From: Nitrosomonas sp.
GTDB taxonomy: Bacteria > Pseudomonadota > Gammaproteobacteria > Burkholderiales > Nitrosomonadaceae
DNA: 11,301 nt
Direction: 5' to 3'
NCBI GenBank assembly: GCA_016721865.1
Contig: JADKHF010000032.1
Coordinates: 1 to 11,301, forward strand
Both the position numbers and the translations under genes were made by a program. Below, one piece after another: positions 1-5,348 of this stretch; the first letter of the stretch is position 1, and every line of letters starts with the position of its first letter. Below the pieces are notes generated by a model. It saw nothing but the letters and a program-made list of their open reading frames with translations, had not been told where the DNA came from and did no database searches.

Positions 1-722
1 CCTGTTTTGAACATGTGAGCAGCCAGTTCTATTAATCCAGGGTTATTTTCATTACCAACCATTATTTCCATTGCATTGCCAATCTTCCCGAACCCTATCT
101 CTGCTTTGCCTTTTGTCTTTAAGCCAATAATTTCAGCTTCAGACGTAATTTGTTCGCCTGTTGTGTGCTGGTATAGCAATTCATACGTGCCGATCTGTGC
201 CCCATGCCCTTTAGTTACAGCAACACCTTTCTGCACAGCCGCTTTTTTCACGTCAGCAATCCCAATACCACCGGTTGTTTTCTTGATCCTCGCTCTATCC
301 ATAGTGCCTTTTAGCCGCACAATCACGCCGCCTCCACAATCAATATCCAGAGGCTTTGTTTCCATTTCCACGGCTATGAAGTTGTAGTTAGGTGATACCT
401 CATTACAATATTTTGTGAGCAGCGCTATACCAACGCTTTCGGCCTCCTTCATGCTGAGATCATCCTTGCCATGGTCGAACTCGTTCTCCGGGTCATGCAG
501 TTTGTCAACCATCACCCCGGCTGCATCAACTGCTGTAACCGTATCGCCGGTAATTCTTGCTTGGTCAAATACAGCGGAACCGGCATGTATCGCTGTTCCA
601 AGCGCAGCTCGCAGCCCAACTACGTTTCTCATGCCAAGCAGGTGAATTCCTTCAAATTTATAAGCACAGTCGAACAAACCTGACCAGGCCGAAGCACGTA
701 TAGTTATTGATGGTTCAACCAT
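1..722 (-). CDS. RecB/Cas4-like PD-(D/E)XK nuclease, partial
   Basis: The reading frame starts at 722 and runs off the left edge after 240 codons without a stop. It shows the RecB-family nuclease order: an N-terminal S-x-x-x-L-F-D-C-A-Y-K-F segment (residues 11-23), GTAIHAG (42-48, His46), an acidic VEMETK strand (118-123), GTMDR with Asp142, IADVK with the catalytic Asp157 and Lys159, and a QxxxY motif (Gln176, Tyr180). This order is typical of phage and bacterial PD-(D/E)XK exonucleases (PDDEXK_1-like). In a lambda-type left arm such an enzyme would process DNA ends for recombination, the place held by Red exonuclease in lambda; that role is inferred. Its ATG overlaps the stop of the preceding tiny ORF (ATGGTTGA), and GAGAGCGAG upstream can serve as ribosome binding site. 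The frame is clean, unlike many neighbours. The family is secure, the substrate is not. Confidence 0.85.
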   Translation of the reverse strand, partial: MVEPSITIRASAWSGLFDCAYKFEGIHLLGMRNVVGLRAALGTAIHAGSAVFDQARITGDTVTAVDAAGVMVDKLHDPENEFDHGKDDLSMKEAESVGIALLTKYCNEVSPNYNFIAVEMETKPLDIDCGGGVIVRLKGTMDRARIKKTTGGIGIADVKKAAVQKGVAVTKGHGAQIGTYELLYQHTTGEQITSEAEIIGLKTKGKAEIGFGKIGNAMEIMVGNENNPGLIELAAHMFKT

Positions 723-828
723 TTCTCGCTCTCATTAAGATATTTGTTAATCTGATCGCGTCACTCACTGTGAAAGCCGCTCTCAAAAAGAAAAGCAGGT
801 TAGAAATAAACATCCGCGATTTATTCAT
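715..828 (-). CDS. Tiny hypothetical protein, 37 aa
   Basis: This ORF begins MNKSRMFISNLLFFLRAAF and is basic, with one short hydrophobic stretch (about residues 8-20). It resembles nothing I recognise. Support is positional: its ATG overlaps the stop of the upstream ORF (ATGAATAA) and its stop overlaps the start of the nuclease gene (ATGGTTGA), the pattern of translationally coupled phage genes. The same frame stays open further upstream to 942, but the region there is better explained by the 48-aa ORF, which has a good ribosome binding site. It may instead be only the coupling gap between two real genes. Confidence 0.4.
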   Translation of the reverse strand: MNKSRMFISNLLFFLRAAFTVSDAIRLTNILMRARNG

Positions 829-967
829 GATCATTCTCTGCGTGGATTTCTTGCTCTTCGCAAAAATCGTAGGTGTCGCACCATCTTTGCGCCGCTCCAT
901 CGTCCTTAAAAAGAACGAAAACCAATGCGGCAATAAATACAAAATTTAATTTGGTATCTATACTCAT
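821..967 (-). CDS. Small single-pass membrane protein, 48 aa
   Basis: The product begins MSIDTKLNFVFIAALVFVLF, with one likely transmembrane segment (residues 8-20), followed by a charged tail with two Cys residues and many acidic residues. AAAGGA lies seven bases before the ATG, and the ATG follows the stop of the upstream gene by one base (TGAAATGAG), so it fits the left-arm operon well. This start was preferred over the out-of-frame ORF 715-942 because of the ribosome binding site and spacing. Tiny membrane proteins in lambda-type left arms often have superinfection or host-takeover roles, but nothing in the sequence assigns one here. Confidence 0.6.
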   Translation of the reverse strand: MSIDTKLNFVFIAALVFVLFKDDGAAQRWCDTYDFCEEQEIHAENDHE

Positions 968-968
968 T

Positions 969-1163
969 TCACAATCCTTTTTGATAATTGCTAGCCGTTA
1001 CTGTTACTTCTTCAACCTGCGGTATGTCAGGCTCTTTAACCCATAAAGCAGGATGTTTGCCTGTCCATTCTTGATGCCAAACTGAACCGTCATCGCAAAG
1101 AGCAAAAAGAACCAGATCATGGCCGCAAACTGCTATCTGATTATCTTTCTCACGATTTGGCAA
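969..1163 (-). CDS. Small conserved-looking phage protein, 64 aa
   Basis: The protein contains IAVCGHDLVLFALCDDGSVW near residue 10 and then WVKEPDIPQ. This layout recurs in short phage proteins of unknown function that look like a single beta-propeller-type blade (an 'I-A-V-S-G-H-D ... L-x-D-D-G-x-V-W' strand pair). The only in-frame start is TTG at 1163; an in-frame TGA lies just upstream and no ATG or GTG is available. The start sits inside the end of the restored lipoprotein frame, which stops at 1150, so translation is probably coupled. No clear Shine-Dalgarno sequence is visible. The next gene begins one base after its stop. It is likely a real gene of unknown function. Confidence 0.6.
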   Translation of the reverse strand: MPNREKDNQIAVCGHDLVLFALCDDGSVWHQEWTGKHPALWVKEPDIPQVEEVTVTASNYQKGL

Positions 1164-1508
1164 TCTGGCATTTATTCAGTGTTGCCGACTGCATGATTGC
1201 GTCATGCTCACCCTTTAGCCGCGTGCATTCATTCTCTTGCGCGGCAGTCCCACCGAGAGCAAAAAGAGCTGGCCATACCAACAACAACCAGCAGCCATAA
1301 TCAATTTGTCGTTTTGGGTTGCACTATCCAATCGACCGGATAATTGATTTACCCTGGCATGTATTCTTTGGCTTTCCGCTGTCAACTGATCACAGTCATA
1401 ACCTTTGTATTGCAAAGGTGACACGTAGCTTGCGGCTATGTCCTTTGATGATGTTGCGCAGCCTGATAACACCATCGCCACCATCAGTACCGTTGATATT
1501 TGTTTCAT
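1150..1508 (-). pseudogene. Small phage lipoprotein, frameshifted
   Basis: The N-terminus is a lipoprotein signal: MKQISTVLMVAMVLSGCATS, with lipobox L-S-G-C and the acylated Cys at residue 17. A coiled segment (LTAESQRIHARVNQLSGRLD) follows, then NDKLIMAAG. After codon ~74 the frame turns into nonsense and stops at 1215. Shifting by one base at the GGTT near 1286-1289 restores a hydrophobic LLLVWPALFALGGT and a tail containing ENECTRLKGEHDAI, stopping at 1150 for 119 aa. This matches a common family of small prophage and bacterial lipoproteins whose members read ...GLxLFWPALFxLGGT.... One T appears to be missing. It is the first gene after the candidate left promoter. The start at 1508 follows GGGAT; a second ATG at 1514 is in frame. 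It is either a real frameshift or an assembly error. Confidence 0.75.
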
Positions 1509-1578
1509 ATCCATCCCGTTTTGATTAATTAAGCCTATCAACTCACCTACGCTTACGATTTATGGCAATTTGATGTTT

Positions 1579-1622
1579 GTAAGTTTAGTTTAACTGTACT
1601 AAAATGTCAAGCGTAACTGTAC
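1579..1622 (-). promoter_or_regulatory. Candidate PL/OL: promoter within tandem operator repeats
   Basis: On the minus strand two direct repeats 23 bp apart begin GTACAGT (1622-1603 and 1599-1581). TTGACA (1610-1605) in the first and TAAACT (1587-1582) in the second form a sigma70-type promoter with a 17-bp spacer pointing at the lipoprotein gene. The 44-bp block matches the plus-strand block at 2500-2543 at 34 positions. Shared spacing, orientation outward from the repressor genes and duplication suggest paired operators as in lambda OL/OR. Which protein binds is inferred. Confidence 0.7.
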
Positions 1623-2008
1623 CTTGTTTTTTGGTATATTCAAAACTCGGTACGAAAAAAACGAGCTGTGCCTGCCATAGCCTACACCGCCCCAATCGTC
1701 GTTGAAAACGGGCCGTACTGGCAAACAAAATTGTAATCTGAGCATTTGCACAATTCTCATCAATGCCTAATATCAATAGTCTGTTATTCGGTATTCTCCA
1801 GCCACTAATCCCGTCTATGACAAATTTGATAAAAACTGAGTTGCTCATCGATTGTTTTGCTACCATTTATATTTACATCTGCAGTCCAGGTGAGATCCGA
1901 TTCTGTATCGTAATACGCCTGTCCATTAAGTCTTGGCTCAAGCGTAGCGTTCGCGCCCCAAGATGCCGCCATTGTTGCTGCGGTTAATGCTGAGAGAATT
2001 ATTTTCAT
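1585..2008 (-). pseudogene. Exported protein remnant (DUF1566-like, PEP-CTERM host type)
   Basis: The start encodes a clean signal peptide, MKIILSALTAATMAASWGANA, cut after A-N-A. Then comes LEPRLNGQAYYDTESDLTW, the 'L..RL.GQAYYDT...LTWL.DAN' opening seen in exported proteins of PEP-CTERM hosts. The frame stops at 1805. In the next frame the following stretch reads IDGISGWRIPN, the expected later motif (GxxGWRLP), so a shift at the T5 run near 1838 joins them. Beyond this no single frame makes sense down to 1585, so the 3' half looks truly decayed, and no C-terminal PEP motif is found. The end coordinate is approximate. No strong ribosome binding site is seen. The original function was probably extracytoplasmic; nothing more can be said. 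Confidence 0.55.
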
Positions 2009-2039
2009 TTTTTAGTCACTTCATTTTTTATTGCCATTG

Positions 2040-2258
2040 TTAATTTTGTTCTTGATCTTCGCTTATCACGCGTTCATATTCCCTGTGTTCTTCCTCGCGC
2101 TTCTCTTTCTCCTCAATACAAGTTCCATGGCCATGTTGGAGAGTCTTTTCTGTAATCCAGCCCGTCCTGCTCATCGATAGAATAAAACCGCTTCTATAAT
2201 TAATTTTTCTCTTGCGGATCGGATGTTCTATAAACCGCCATCTCTTGAGCATCGCCAT
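2040..2258 (-). CDS. Hypothetical protein, 72 aa
   Basis: This is a basic N-terminal part (MAMLKRWRFIEHPIRKRKIN) followed by SMSRTGWITEKTLQHGHGTC and a strongly acidic, Glu/Arg-rich tail likely to form a helix (about residues 48-70). The 'TGWIT...L.HG.GTC..' pattern resembles short phage hypothetical proteins of beta- and gammaproteobacteria, but I know no function. It begins three bases after the stop of the XRE gene on the same strand, suggesting cotranscription. No good ribosome binding site is visible before ATG 2258 or the in-frame ATG 2252. The frame is intact. Confidence 0.5.
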   Translation of the reverse strand: MAMLKRWRFIEHPIRKRKINYRSGFILSMSRTGWITEKTLQHGHGTCIEEKEKREEEHREYERVISEDQEQN

Positions 2259-2261
2259 TAT

Positions 2262-2466
2262 TTACCGACCGGCAACGGAACCGCCGGATATTTTGGCTAT
2301 GGCGCGCAGTATTCTATAAGGCGGTTCATGCCTTCCTTCTCCCAACCAGACACATTTGATTTTGTGCAATTGAACTCGGCAGCAAATTGATCTTGTGTCA
2401 TTTGGCATTGCAAGCCTAGCTTTTTTATGTAGCCGGGATTGGATTTTCATGCTCGGTATTCTTCAT
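2262..2466 (-). pseudogene. Short XRE-type repressor-like protein, frameshifted
   Basis: Three frames together give one helix-turn-helix protein. MKNTEHENPIP starts at 2466; LGLQCQMTQDQFAAEFNCTK and SNVSGWEKEG lie one frame away; HEPPYRILRAIAKISGGS closes it to the TAA at 2262. Two one-base corrections (a C run near 2433, and G-G-C near 2331) give a 68-aa protein with a classic XRE pattern: MTQDQFAAEF (helix 2) and TKSNVSGWEKEG (recognition helix). It lies immediately left of the rightward promoter and faces away from it, the position of cI or its analogue. It lacks a C-terminal peptidase or dimerisation domain, so it would be a mini-repressor, or a truncated one. Family assignment is good; its role as immunity repressor is inferred. 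Confidence 0.65.
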
Positions 2467-2499
2467 ATCATCAAAATACAGCAAAACCCCGCCTCTGTC

Positions 2500-2543
2500 G
2501 TACAGTGATGCTTGACTTTAAGGTACAGTAATACTAGACTTAT
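2500..2543 (+). promoter_or_regulatory. Candidate PR/OR: promoter within tandem operator repeats
   Basis: Two direct repeats 23 bp apart, GTACAGTGATGCTTGACTT (2500-2518) and GTACAGTAATACTAGACTT (2523-2541), agree at 16 of 19 positions. They hold a sigma70 promoter: TTGACT (2512-2517), a 17-bp spacer, TAGACT (2535-2540), facing the Cro-like gene. The same architecture occurs on the minus strand at 1579-1622. A protein bound to either repeat would cover the -35 or the -10. This is the best candidate for the early rightward promoter and its operators. Confidence 0.7.
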
Positions 2544-2573
2544 TCTGTAACAATATCTGGAGTTTGAATTTTC

Positions 2574-2859
2574 ATGCATCAAGAACATAAAGAACATTGG
2601 TTGATCGTATTTGCAGTGCATTAGGAGTTTCGCAAGCAGAGCTTGCTGGGAAATCAAGATCACAGGTCTGCAAATCAATGATTGGAAAAAGAACTAATAT
2701 TCCTCCAAACATTGCAAATATTTAGAAGGTAGATTGACAGCTAACTCTTCGCCAATCAATTGTATTGATATGCGGCCATCAGACTGGATCAAATACTGGC
2801 CTGAACTTGCCAGGTTGAACAAAAAAATCAGAAGAAAGAGTTGCATAATTTTTCCATAA
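2574..2859 (+). pseudogene. Cro/YdaS-like HTH protein, frameshifted
   Basis: ATG 2574 (GGAG eleven bases upstream) opens MHQEHKE. One frame away follows TLVDRICSALGVSQAELAGK, then SRSQVCKSMIGKRTNIPPNIA, and after another shift YLEGRLTANSSPINCIDMRP with SDWIKYWPELA. Restoring one A at AGAACATTG (~2598) and one at GCAAATATT (~2720) gives a continuous 95-aa protein ending at 2859. The layout (ALGVSQAELAGKS...VCKSMIGKR as HTH, then a 'I-P-P...A...G.....C..MRPSDW' tail) matches YdaS/Cro-type repressors, which are encoded just right of PR in many lambdoid prophages. It is the first gene after the candidate PR. Both lesions are in short A runs, so assembly error is possible. It is a convincing Cro-position gene. 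Confidence 0.7.
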
Positions 2860-2872
2860 ATTCAGAATAACT

Positions 2873-2893
2873 AAGTTAACTGAACAAGTTAAC
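2873..2893 (+). promoter_or_regulatory. Tandem AAGTTAAC boxes upstream of the CII-family gene
   Basis: AAGTTAAC occurs twice, at 2873-2880 and 2886-2893, start to start 13 bp. Each contains the palindrome GTTAAC. They sit 15-35 bp before the CII-family start, where no ribosome binding site is visible. A weak promoter, TTGCAT (2841-2846) and CAGAAT (2863-2868), lies just upstream. An operator is the natural reading; the binder is unknown. Confidence 0.4.
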
Positions 2894-2907
2894 GACCAAA
2901 TGTAGAT

Positions 2908-3396
2908 ATGGCGGTCATCGTGGATATAAAAAAACTAATACATCGAGTAGCGCATAAATACCAAGGCGGCTTGGTGCAGTTAGCTGCTGATATGGGTATC
3001 AACTACAACACGCTAAAAAGCAAAGTTAATCACTCGATTGATACGCACTATTTTTCCGGTGAAGAGCTTGCTTTGCTTGCTGATTTAGCGAGCACGAACG
3101 AGATAGCAGATTACTACGCTGATAGACGCGGCTTGATGTGCATAAAAAAACCTGACTTTGACGGCATATCTGATGCAGCACTGCTTGATCTATTTCTCAC
3201 GCTGCAATCACAACAGGGCGAATGGGCAAACGAAATTCAAGAAGCGATGAGCAGCGGTGACGTTGATTTTGATCAAGTGGTCAGCATCAAAAAGAAACAC
3301 ACGCAATTCCTTGTCGCATCGGCTGAAATTATGAGCCGCATTGAGTGCTTTATGGCTGCCAGCGAAGAAAGAAGAGCAGCCAGGACAAAGCAATAA
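2908..3396 (+). CDS. Phage CII-family transcriptional regulator
   Basis: This is an intact 162-aa protein. Residues ~8-75 carry LIHRVAHKYQGGLVQLAADM, then GINYNTLKSKVNHSID as helix-turn-helix, and a 'FSGEELALLADLASTNEIADYYADRRGL' segment characteristic of the phage regulatory family CII/CP76 (Pfam PF06892). A Glu- and Lys-rich helical C-terminus, probably for oligomerisation, follows. Such proteins sit just right of cro in lambda-like phages and activate establishment of the repressor, or modulate early transcription. Here the gene lies 48 bp after the Cro-like gene and just past two AAGTTAAC boxes. The ATG at 2908 has no obvious Shine-Dalgarno sequence. Family assignment is strong; the target promoter is not known. 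Confidence 0.85.
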   Translation: MAVIVDIKKLIHRVAHKYQGGLVQLAADMGINYNTLKSKVNHSIDTHYFSGEELALLADLASTNEIADYYADRRGLMCIKKPDFDGISDAALLDLFLTLQSQQGEWANEIQEAMSSGDVDFDQVVSIKKKHTQFLVASAEIMSRIECFMAASEERRAARTKQ

Positions 3397-3511
3397 CAGA
3401 ATTCATGTCACCTCACTAGACTATGAATAAACCTCTTAACCCAAGTGCTGGAAACAGCATCAAAACGATACGAGATATCGGTGGAGTGTTGAATTGGGTT
3501 TTGTGTACACA

Positions 3512-3569
3512 AGAGCTGCCTAACCAGTTGTGTTGCTGTCACAAGCAGGTTCGAGTCCTGCCAGCTCTT
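3512..3569 (+). tRNA. tRNA-like element lacking a D arm, anticodon-like GCT
   Basis: AGAGCTG (3512-3518) pairs fully with CAGCTCT (3562-3568) as an acceptor stem. The T arm is canonical: GCAGG-TTCGAGT-CCTGC (3545-3561). An anticodon arm TTGTG-TTGCTGT-CACAA (3528-3544) is perfectly paired with a 7-nt loop, U33 and anticodon-like GCT (Ser). Only nine bases stand where positions 8-26 should be, so the D arm is absent, and there is no variable loop between anticodon and T arms. True Ser tRNAs have a long variable arm. The 3' end reads T then CC, not CCA. It overlaps the perfect palindrome TTGTGTACACAA (3501-3512). It could be a degraded phage tRNA or a structural mimic used as a leader element. 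A functional serine tRNA is unlikely. Confidence 0.5.
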
Positions 3570-3580
3570 CCCGGATATGT

Positions 3581-3629
3581 AACCCAGTGCGCTTTGTTCC
3601 ATCTTTTGTTTGGCGCACTGGGTTTTTTT
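3581..3629 (+). terminator. Rho-independent terminator
   Basis: AACCCAGTGCGC (3581-3592) pairs perfectly with GCGCACTGGGTT (3613-3624) and is followed by a run of seven T (3623-3629). The loop is about 20 nt. It lies between the tRNA-like element and the O-like gene, the position of tR-type terminators that limit early rightward transcription before replication genes. Replication genes would then need antitermination, readthrough or their own promoter. Confidence 0.85.
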
Positions 3630-3655
3630 AATTGGGTTTAGATGAGCAAAAAGTC

Positions 3656-4436
3656 ATGTCATTAGTTTGGGATAACTTCAATCGCGGAGGAAGCGAGAAG
3701 CTGGCAATGTCTGGCTTGCCGATTGGTGTAATGATCAAGGCGGAAGCTTGCATCCATCTATTTCAGGTGTAGCTAATAAAATCAATGTTAGTGAGTCTCA
3801 AGCACGAAGAATACTTCACAAATTTATTGATGAAGGATTTTTAACGTTGTTGCTAATCATCAAGGTGGCAATCCTGGCCAATCACAGCATTACAGAATTA
3901 ATCTTGAAATGCTTTCCACCCAGACATGGATGCTACCCCCCAGCGCTGATCTACCCCCTAGCATGGATGCGAGACCCCATGGATGCGCACGACCCCTAGC
4001 ACCCATGCGCGAGACCCCTAGCACCCATGACACCCGAACCACCATTAACCATCATATAACCACCATAGAACCATCAGTACAGAAACTCACAAGTTTTGAT
4101 TTATTTTGGAATGCATACCCAAACAAAACCGGGAAACAAGATGCTTTTAAAAAATGGCAAAAAATTAAACCTCCATTGCAAAAAATACTTTCTTCCTTGG
4201 AGTGGCAAAGAAATTCGCAGCAATGGCAGCAAGGATTTATACCAAACCCAGCAACTTACTTAAATCAACACCGTTGGGAAGATGAGCCGAAGCCGGATGC
4301 ATTAACGCAAATGACAGCAAAGCAGCAACAAGCATCAATCGCAGCAAGAACATTTTTTAGTAACGAGAATAACGAGAAGTGCATAAACGGGGAGGTAATC
4401 GGTTATGAATCCACTGCCAAGCAACTGGGTAGATGA
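3656..4436 (+). pseudogene. O-like replication initiator (winged helix), frameshifted
   Basis: The merged product starts MSLVWDNF and continues ANVWLADWCNDQGGSLHPSI, VSESQARRILHKFIDEGFLT, then VVANHQGGNPGQSQHYRINL. This is the winged-helix N-terminal domain of lambda O-type initiators (helix-turn-helix_36-like). A Pro-rich linker follows (about residues 90-130), then a C-terminal domain beginning FDLFWNAYPNKTGKQDAFKK and containing NPATYLNQHRWEDE, a tail shared by many phage replication proteins. One missing base near 3697 (GCAATG for GCAAATG) and one near 3847 (ACGTTG for ACGGTTG) break the frame; with both restored it is 260 aa. A start at 3642 (MSKK) would add residues if one more A is restored. 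The linker DNA holds the iteron-like repeats. It is followed by the P-like gene with overlap, as O and P in lambda. Confidence 0.75.
3925..4033 (+). repeat. Iteron-like repeats, candidate replication origin
   Basis: Around the O-like linker, units start CCCC(TAGCA)...ATGCG...GA at 3955, 3975, 3993 and 4015, spaced 18-22 bp: for example CCCCTAGCATGGATGCGAGA (3955-3974) and CCCCATGGATGCGCACGA (3975-3992). A related half (CATGGATGCTACCCC) lies at 3925-3940. Downstream, 4040-4130 is rich in ACCAT units and then A/T. In lambda the origin is inside O with about four ~19-bp iterons next to an AT-rich stretch, the same arrangement. Confidence 0.6.
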
Positions 4437-4966
4437 AATATTCAAACGCTTTCACGGGCGCTTTGGTAACAGATTCTTTGCTGAATACAGCACTGGAAAA
4501 CTTAATCGTGATGGAGAAGATGTTGGTGTAGTAAACGCAAGAAATGTTTGGGCTGAAGAACTTGCAGGATTTACTCCGGAAGAGATCAAGCGCGGCATGT
4601 CGGTACAGTACCCGTTCATGCCTGATTGCGATAAGTTCAAGCTGGCATGCAGACCAACAATCGATTACGAGCAAGCGCACATTGAAGCGGTTGAGCAAAT
4701 GCAACAACGCAAAACAGGTAAGGATGAATGGTCGAATCCGGCTATTTACTGGGCAGCAGCAGATTGGGAATGATCTGAATAATTATCCTTACCAATCGAT
4801 ACGGGCGCGCTGGAAATCTGCATTCGATAAGGCTAGAGAAAAGATTTCTGATGGCAGATTGCCAAATTCAGTTCCAGAAAGATTGGTTGCGATACCAGCA
4901 CCAGGGAAAACCACGGTATCGAAGGAAGAAGCAGCAAAAGATTTGCGGAAGTTCGTAGGATATTGA
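4405..4966 (+). pseudogene. P-like replication protein (helicase loader), frameshifted
   Basis: An excellent Shine-Dalgarno sequence (GGGGAGG, 4389-4395) precedes ATG 4405, which overlaps the end of the O-like gene. The product begins MNPLPSNWVDEIFKRFHGRF and has LAGFTPEEIKRG, a CDKFKLACRP motif and WSNPAIYWAA. The expected continuation IGNDLNNYPYQSIRARW lies one base away. A shift within GCAGCAGCAG (~4752-4762; one extra base) restores a 186-aa protein ending with PAPGKTTVSKEEAAKDL. The order 'LPxxWVxxIFxRxxxxYG ... AGFTxEEIxRGL ... CRP ... WSxPAIYWAAxxIG ... RW' is that of the widespread phage proteins placed after O-like initiators and taken as P-like helicase loaders. The role is by position and family. 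Confidence 0.75.
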
Positions 4967-4995
4967 ATAAAAAATTGTTAATGGAGATTCTAAAA

Positions 4996-5217
4996 ATGAG
5001 TGATATAGGAGGAAATCGATTGCACAAATTCAAGTTTTCAAAAAAAAAGATTTGTTTGGTAAAGGTTTTGGTTTGATAAATGTTATCTCATTCCAAGTTA
5101 TCGACGGGGAGTATGTACACAAAAGTGATTCTTGATGGCAATGAAGTTGTTTTGGTTGGTGATCGTGAAAGCTTCACAACTATATGCTTGGAAGCAATAA
5201 AGGGTGAAAAACAGTGA
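4996..5217 (+). pseudogene. Hypothetical phage protein, ~73 aa, two compensating shifts
   Basis: ATG 4996 follows GGAG with eight bases spacing and opens MSDIGGNR. The sensible continuation, IAQIQVFKKKDLFGKGFGLI, starts one base back, and INVISFQVIDGEYVHK, then VILDGNEVVLVGDRESFTTI and CLEAIKGEKQ, need a shift forward at the AAAA run (~5123). One missing and one extra A give a 73-aa protein stopping at 5217. It is a compact beta-rich small protein with no motif I recognise. It sits directly after the P-like gene, in the position of the nin-type genes of lambda. Confidence 0.5.
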
Positions 5218-5348
5218 TTTTAGTATCCCATCAGGCTGGAAGTGTTGTAACTGAGCTAAAGCTCGCGTTTGACTCTAACAAAAACATTAAAAGGCTTAAT
5301 TATCATGAAAAAACTATTATTTATCATCGCAATATTATTCTCAGTTAA
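5214..5348 (+). CDS. Doubtful small ORF, 44 aa
   Basis: A GTG at 5214 overlaps the preceding stop (GTGA), with AAGGGTG upstream, and opens a 44-aa frame beginning MILVSHQAGSVVTELKLAFD. It spans the otherwise empty 88-bp gap and overlaps the signal peptide of the PEP-CTERM gene. The only support is the GTGA coupling; no similarity is recognised. It also contains the short hairpin GAGCTAAAGCTC. It may be chance. Confidence 0.25.
   Translation: MILVSHQAGSVVTELKLAFDSNKNIKRLNYHEKTIIYHRNIILS

Noticed and set aside
76..683. Plus-strand ORFs of 70-103 aa.
   Set aside because: They are antisense shadows of the nuclease gene, which has clear catalytic motifs on the minus strand.
1275..1300. Programmed -1 frameshift in the lipoprotein gene at GGTTGTTGTTGG.
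   Set aside because: No X-XXY-YYZ slippery heptamer or downstream pseudoknot is evident, and similar shifts occur in many unrelated genes nearby.
1585..1866. Independent 93-aa minus-strand gene.
   Set aside because: Its first part is the displaced continuation (GWRIPN) of the exported-protein remnant and the rest lacks any pattern; it has no ribosome binding site.
3423..3641. 72-aa ORF on the plus strand.
   Set aside because: It runs straight through the tRNA-like element and the terminator and its product is Cys/Leu-rich nonsense.
3955..4033. CRISPR-like array.
   Set aside because: Units are about 20 bp, adjoin without spacers, vary in sequence and lie in a coding linker; origin iterons fit better.
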